Shown: piece by piece, positions 60,037 to 64,000 of the stretch
Layout: every line of letters starts with the position of its first letter
Numbering within the stretch: position 1 is the stretch's first letter
Assembly: GCA_029207755.1 (NCBI GenBank)
Contig: JARCOQ010000001.1
Coordinates: 96,805,140-96,869,139 of the forward strand
Direction of reading: 5' to 3'
From: Chamaea fasciata
Taxonomy: Eukaryota; Chordata; Aves; Passeriformes; Sylviidae
Length of the DNA: 64,000 bases
Notes under the pieces: model-generated
The model's input: only the letters and a program-made list of their open reading frames with translations
Databases searched by the model: none
What the model was told of the DNA's origin: nothing
Position numbers and translations under genes: made by a program

Positions 60037-60729
60037 TGTTGGGGAAGATGAATCAGGGAAACCATATAAATATGATTGTTTAGCAAAAGATTCTGAAAAT
60101 ATGAAACCTATAATCGAAATAGAAATGGAAGCTTACTTTGAGTTGTAGGATCCCGCATCTTAGTTACTATATAATCTGAAAACAATAGCCTAGCCAGATG
60201 AAGAAGGATCCCTTTTGATGGAATGATACTTTTCTGCTGGGTAAGAAACCAAAGGTCAATGTAGCAAAACAGAAAAGTCTAAAGAGTAGTTTTTAGAGTT
60301 TAAAATATAACACAGTATAGTAATGTAGTAGTTCTTATAGGCTATATGTAGATTCTATAGGATTTTGTGTCTTGTATTGGTTGGTCACTGTAAATTAGAA
60401 TATTCATCACAAAAGGAGATATAATGCATTGTAAGAAGGACCTTGCTCTCTTACTTCTTCCTCTCTTATCCCGGCTCCTCTCTACTCCCTGCTCTCTTGC
60501 TCTTTTACCTATTCTCTGACCCCTGCAACCTTGCTTCCTAGCTCCTTTCTCTCTTAACTTTTACCCCCTTGTTCTTTCTCTTGCTCTCTCTGGGACTTCC
60601 CTTCAGCCGAGGCTGATGGCTGAAGGCCAGGCCCTTTTTACCCATGACCCTTGCAATAAAACCACGTATTCTAGAATATCTCAGGTCAGCAGAATTCTTT
60701 CTTCCTGTCGTCCGTGGATTCCACCTACA
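60037..60729 (+). mobile_element. Solitary ERVK-type LTR nested in CR1 (about 693 bp)
   Basis: The element starts TGTTGGGGAAGATGAATC and ends GTGGATTCCACCTACA. It has a TATA-like gatataatgcattg (about 60418), a long pyrimidine-rich R-region stretch (60446-60600), an AATAAA at 60655-60660, and duplications of 5-6 bp. Host CR1 text continues across it: tccagatg before, gatgtggtcttatcagtgct after. The layout agrees with betaretrovirus-like avian LTRs. No interior is present. Confidence 0.87.
60655..60660 (+). promoter_or_regulatory. LTR polyadenylation signal AATAAA
   Basis: AATAAA follows gacccttgc and lies about 70 bases before the LTR end, a normal R/U5 position. Confidence 0.65.
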
Positions 60730-60734
60730 GATGT
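60730..60734. repeat. Target-site duplication GATGT (right)
   Basis: This is an exact repeat of 60032-60036, where the CR1 sequence resumes. Confidence 0.82.
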
Positions 60735-60882
60735 GGTCTTATCAGTGCTGAGTAAAGGGGAAGGAGCATCTCTATCAACCTGCTGGCACTTCTTGACCTA
60801 AGTCAGATGAGGTTACCATTAGCCTTCTTTGCCACAAAGGTACACCACTGGCTCATGTCCAACATGGTGTCCATCAGGACTC

Positions 60883-61630
60883 CTAAGTCCTTTTTTGCCT
60901 ATTCTTTTCCATCTGGGTGGCCCCCAGCATGTACTGCCATGAGAGGTTTTTTTTTGCCAGATGCAGGACTTTGCACTTCCTATTGCTGAATTTCATGAGG
61001 TCAGCCCATCTCTCCAGCCTGTCAAGGTCCCTGCACATAGCAGCAAAATCCCCTCGTCTATCAGCTACTCTTCCCACTTTTGTGTCACCAGCAAACTTGC
61101 TGAGACTATGCTCTGCCCCATCATATAAGTCACTAATGAAGATGTTAAACAGGACTGGATCCAGTACAGATGTCTGAGATACACTGCTAGTTACTGGCTT
61201 CCAACTCAGGCTCATGACACTAATTACCATGCTCAGAGCACAGACATTCAGCCGTTTTCCAGTCCACCTCACAGTCTGCCTATCCAACCCCTACTTAACA
61301 ACTTCTGTATAAGCATCTTATGGGAGAGGGCATCAAAATTCTTGCTGAATCCAGGTAAGAAACATCCACTGCTTTCTCGTAACGAATAGGACTACTCATT
61401 TTACTGTAAAAGGTTGTCAGGTTGACCAAGCGTGACTTTTCTTTGGTGAAACCATACTGACTACTCCTGGCAACTGTCTTGTCCTTCATGGGCCTGGAAA
61501 TTGTTTCCAGAGTTAGCTGCTCAATAACTGTTCCAACTTTCAAAGTAAGACTGGCCTGTAGTTCCCTGGATCCTCTAGCTTGCCCTTCTTGAAGATAGGA
61601 GTGAAATTTGTTGTTTACCCCAGTGTTCAT
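60883..61630 (-). pseudogene. CR1 ORF2 reverse-transcriptase relic
   Basis: Two minus-strand frames carry the reverse-transcriptase palm. The frame at 61295-61630 has a GFTKEKSRLVNLTTFY block and a YLD motif-A remnant, after which the reading frame is lost. The frame at 60883-61287 has VLDPVLFNIFISDL and SKFAGDTKV, then DLDRLERWADLMKFS and KCKVLHL. In CR1 the catalytic box is usually FADD; here residues 65-68 read FAGD (GAT to GGT, positions 61087-61089), which removes a metal-binding aspartate. The preceding PQGS-type motif is also altered (SVSQTS). The enzyme is dead several times over. Confidence 0.88.
61626..61629. repeat. Target-site duplication TTCA (left)
   Basis: TTCA precedes TGATAGTATAGG and recurs at 62163-62166, directly after GCTAACA. 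Four-base duplications are typical of class I (gammaretrovirus-like) elements. Confidence 0.72.
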
Positions 61631-62162
61631 GATAGTATAGGGTTAAAATGATTTCCAAGGTAGCGAGGCTGGGGCGGGGGGGGGAAACACCTGTGTTACT
61701 GCAGCCAGGACGTTACGCTCAGGCCATTGTTTCAACTAAATCAAGTATAACTTTGCCTAGGTAACGAATCAAGTGGGGCAGGGGATAAGCATGATCTTAG
61801 TGGAACACAGAGGCCTTGGAAATAAGATTAGATGTCCTCTACTTAGGTCGGGTGAAACTGTACCTAATCATTATATGACAGATGACATGATTGTCAATTG
61901 TTTGATAATCAAATATGATTATTATCTTATACCAGAATCATGAGAATCGATTGTTACACATTCATGCTCAGGTAAAATCAATGGAACAATGGGATTTAAT
62001 AATTAACATGTATACTTATGTAAAAACAAGGTATAAAAACCTTGTCTGTTCTGAGCTTCGAGGAGCCAAGATTTGGGTCTCAGACCCCTGGCTCTGAGAG
62101 CTCTCAAAATAAAGCACCAACATAATCAGCTGCAGTGATTATGTGTTTTTCCTTTGCTAACA
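61630..62162 (+). mobile_element. Solitary class I-like LTR nested in CR1 (533 bp)
   Basis: The element starts TGATAGTATAGGGTTAAAATG-like sequence and ends TTTGCTAACA, with 4-bp TTCA duplications. It has a TATA box (gtataaaaac, 62031-62040), a cap/R region with gagcttcgaggagcc, an AATAAA (about 62109-62114) and a short U5. CR1 text fits together across it: ccccagtgttca before and gagttaccacagtcaatg after, matching one contiguous CR1 stretch. No interior remains. The class call rests on the 4-bp duplication and layout. Confidence 0.78.
62031..62040 (+). promoter_or_regulatory. LTR TATA box
   Basis: GTATAAAAAC lies 70-80 bases before the AATAAA signal, the usual U3/R spacing of a compact LTR. 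Confidence 0.65.
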
Positions 62163-62166
62163 TTCA
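62163..62166. repeat. Target-site duplication TTCA (right)
   Basis: This is an exact repeat of 61626-61629 at the point where CR1 resumes. Confidence 0.72.
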
Positions 62167-62178
62167 GAGTTACCACAG

Positions 62179-63000
62179 TCAATGAAAGGTTATTGAGAGT
62201 GGCCTCACAATGACAGTCAGCTCCCTCAGTGCTCGTGGCTGTATCCCATCATAGCCCATGGGATATAAATTAGATATACAATTTGTATATCTAATTGTAC
62301 TCTCTGATATGATACTCTTCCACCAAAAGTACATTTTCCTTGCTCCAGTCTTCTTTGTTCTCTGGGGCCTGGGATCCCTGAAGATCAATCTTCCTAATAA
62401 AGAGGAAGATAAGGAACGCATCAACTGGGTAATTAGGACCTTTGTCCCATTCATTAATGTGCCCGTATTTTCCCAAATCTTCATTTTGTCATCTATGTGC
62501 TTGCAAAATCCCTTCTTGCTACCTTCAACATCCCTGGCCAGATCCAATCTCACTTTGGCTTTGAATTTCCTAGCCACATTTTTGTATGCTTAGACAGAAT
62601 CTCTGTATTATTCCCAGGCTACCTGCCCCTGCTTTCATCTTCTGAGGTTTTCCATATTTTTTATTTTTCTATTTACTTTTGTCAGGAGCATATTTTTCAT
62701 CACTAGGATGGACTACTATTGAGCTTGGACAAGGAGACTCGACTATAAAGCAGCCTTCTTTATCCCCTTCTCTCCCCAAGCCCTTATCCTGCAGGACTGT
62801 ACCAAGCAGATCCCTAAAGACGCCAAAGTCAGCTCTCTTGAAATCCAGTACTGTGATCTTGCTTTTTTCCCAGTTTCCTTTTCTCAGGGTCTGATCTCCC
62901 AACATCTCACGGTCACTGCATTCAACACTCTTTTCAACCTTCACATCCACAAGGAACCTCTCCCTTCCCATTAGTATGTCTGCCCATAGCAGGCACCCAC
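62179..63000 (-). pseudogene. CR1 ORF2 linker and N-terminal RT relic
   Basis: Two minus-strand frames continue the CR1 ORF2 on the 5' side. The frame at 62669-63010 contains a VECSDREML block and LDFKRADFGVFRDLLG, which belong to the stretch after the endonuclease. The frame at 62179-62577 contains LDLARDVEGSKKGFCKHI and, after degraded sequence, GYDGIQPRALREL and RPLSITF, the start of the RT region. The two frames are offset. The extra 13-bp inverted repeat at 62268-62296 lies inside the second frame. Confidence 0.85.
62268..62296. repeat. Perfect 13-bp inverted repeat inside CR1
   Basis: The arms aattagatataca and tgtatatctaatt enclose a loop of three bases (62281-62283). The rest of this CR1 region has no such palindrome in the family as I remember it, so it looks like a local inverted duplication. 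Confidence 0.85.
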
Positions 63001-63268
63001 TAATATGCAATTAATGCCAGTCTGTTTTTAAATCCTTACTCAGAAGCTTTCATTTTGTTCAGCATCCATCCCCAGGAAAAGCTCTATGCTCTCCAACTGA
63101 TCTCTCACATGAAGGGAAATCTCCCCTTTCTCATCTTCCTGGGCTCAAGGAAGTTTGCATTCCTCCACTGCAACACTCCAGTCATGGGAGCCATCCTACC
63201 ACATGTCCATGCAGGTCCTGCAGCTTGTCTTGGGTTTTGTAAATGAAAGAATGTTATTCTATTCCATC
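63001..63268. other. Unassigned segment between CR1 and LTR
   Basis: This short stretch lies between the recognisable CR1 end and the next LTR. It could be more CR1 of a diverged type or part of another repeat, since blocks such as aaagctctatgctctccaac and aacactccagtcatgggagc feel repeat-derived. I cannot place them. Confidence 0.3.
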
Positions 63269-63903
63269 TGTTGAGGCTGAGTGGGTCAGTATTACTTATC
63301 AGACTGTGCACTGTTGCTTATCTCTCTTCATTGTTCCACTAACCCCATGGGGATATCTTCTGCTAATGCACCATTAAAGCTCACCAATGACATGACACAT
63401 TACATCATACTATTGTAAGATGCTCCACACAGAGAAGAAGAGCCAAACCATCTTCCCCTAGATAAAAAGGCGCCACAAGTGCCACCAGGTATCCAGTTTT
63501 CCACCGGATCCCTGGAGGAAGACCAGACCCATCTCACCATTACTGGATCCTTTCTTTGACGGGACCATCTCTACTCCAGCAGAACCACATCTGCCACTCC
63601 AGGAGGGCTTACTTTGGACTGCTTCCAACACCCTGACCAACAGGGTGTCAAGTTGTATTTCTGACTCTGTCAGGGTTTTCTAGGATTTCTTGTTTGTTTG
63701 TTTGCTTGCTTATTCTTCTGTACTACAACATTTGTATTTCTTTTTATCCCTAGTAAAGAACTGCTATACCTATTCCCAAAATCTTTGCCTGACAGCCTTT
63801 TAATTGCAAATTTATAATAATTTGGAAAAGGGGAGGAAGGGCTTGCATTCCAAAAAAGACTCCAACCTTCCCTGGCAAATACCTGTCTATCTAAACCTAG
63901 ACA
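63269..63903 (+). mobile_element. LTR, probable solitary copy (about 635 bp)
   Basis: The segment starts TGTTGAGGCTGAGTGGGTC. It has a TATA-like gataaaaagg (63461-63470) followed by a CCA-rich R-like part, a T-rich stretch with (TTTG)n, ccctagtaaagaactgc, then a purine-rich ggaaaaggggagg and an end near ctagaca. The order matches a known songbird LTR type as I remember it. The 3' edge is uncertain and the flanking bases (ccatc on the left, cagct on the right) do not match. Frames at 63458-63640 and 63670-63912 are incidental. Confidence 0.62.
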
Positions 63904-64000
63904 CAGCTGCACAGAGATCTATAATTCATTTTGTTTATTACCTATGCTATGTGTATGAGTGCACAGTGCTTTAGAGAGGCACTCCAGCATGAGCAACATA
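63904..64000. other. Unassigned right edge
   Basis: Fewer than 100 bases remain after the last LTR. I see nothing in them. Confidence 0.4.

Larger units (their letters stand above)
59087..63000 (-). mobile_element. CR1 LINE split by three nested LTRs
   Basis: CR1 sequence runs in minus orientation through four blocks: 59087-59274, 59714-60036, 60730-61629 and 62163 to about 63000, together about 2.2 kb. The 3' tail (cacagaatcacagaatggtt) is at the left. The blocks read in CR1 order through the 3' UTR, the ORF2 C-terminus, the reverse-transcriptase palm, the N-terminal RT region and the linker after the endonuclease. The copy is 5' truncated before the endonuclease domain. CR1 text resumes directly after each LTR, which shows that the LTRs inserted later. 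It is the longest CR1 of the window and the only one with recognisable palm sequence. Confidence 0.88.

Noticed and set aside
1..64000. A known host gene crossing the window
   Set aside because: No exon-like frame with flanking splice sites and a recognisable protein family could be found; an intron of a large gene remains possible.

Overview
The window looks like non-coding DNA from a bird nuclear genome, most likely a songbird. This rests on CR1 LINE copies in several age classes, many solitary LTRs of avian ERVL, ERVK and class I type, one ancient MIR-like core-SINE, and an AT-rich background with long microsatellites. The songbird assignment is an inference from remembered LTR types and was not tested by any search. 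I recognise no host protein-coding exon, tRNA, rRNA, CRISPR array or bacterial feature. The open reading frames are short, lack coherent homology, and mostly sit in GC-rich LTR sequence, microsatellites or CR1 relics. The window probably represents intergenic sequence or a long intron.

Layout. 1-2010: an unassigned flank, then a long LTR of about 1.5 kb. 2011-6521: a CR1 fragment, unique DNA, then a second LTR of the same family (4737-6516) with a perfect 5-bp target duplication and a 200-bp GAN trinucleotide array. 6.7-8.5 kb: an ERVK-like LTR and a minus-strand LTR. 8.5-21.5 kb: a CR1 tail, an ERVL-like LTR (10155-10787), a MIR-like SINE, a possible class I LTR near 15.1-15.5 kb, and a larger CR1 copy (18304-19216). 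21.5-33.7 kb: mostly unique AT-rich DNA with a CR1 tail, a second copy of the 10-kb LTR family (30860-31559) and a well-preserved ERVL LTR (33181-33735). 33.7-46.1 kb: 12.4 kb with no recognisable transposable element. 46.1-53.0 kb: an LTR with perfect duplications, a CR1 tail and an internally deleted ERVL LTR. 53-59 kb: mostly unassigned. 59.1-63.9 kb: a minus-strand CR1 broken by three nested LTRs, then one more LTR.

Nothing here forms an operon or a multi-gene system. The coherent story is transposon history: about a dozen LTRs without one recognisable retroviral gag, pol or env region, which indicates repeated loss of proviral interiors by LTR-LTR recombination. Nesting and target duplications allow the relative order of some insertions to be read. 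I did not find a convincing new biological system. The points most worth a second look are the GAN-array LTR, the 59-64 kb nested cluster, the matched full-length and deleted ERVL LTR pair, and the 12.4-kb transposon-poor interval.
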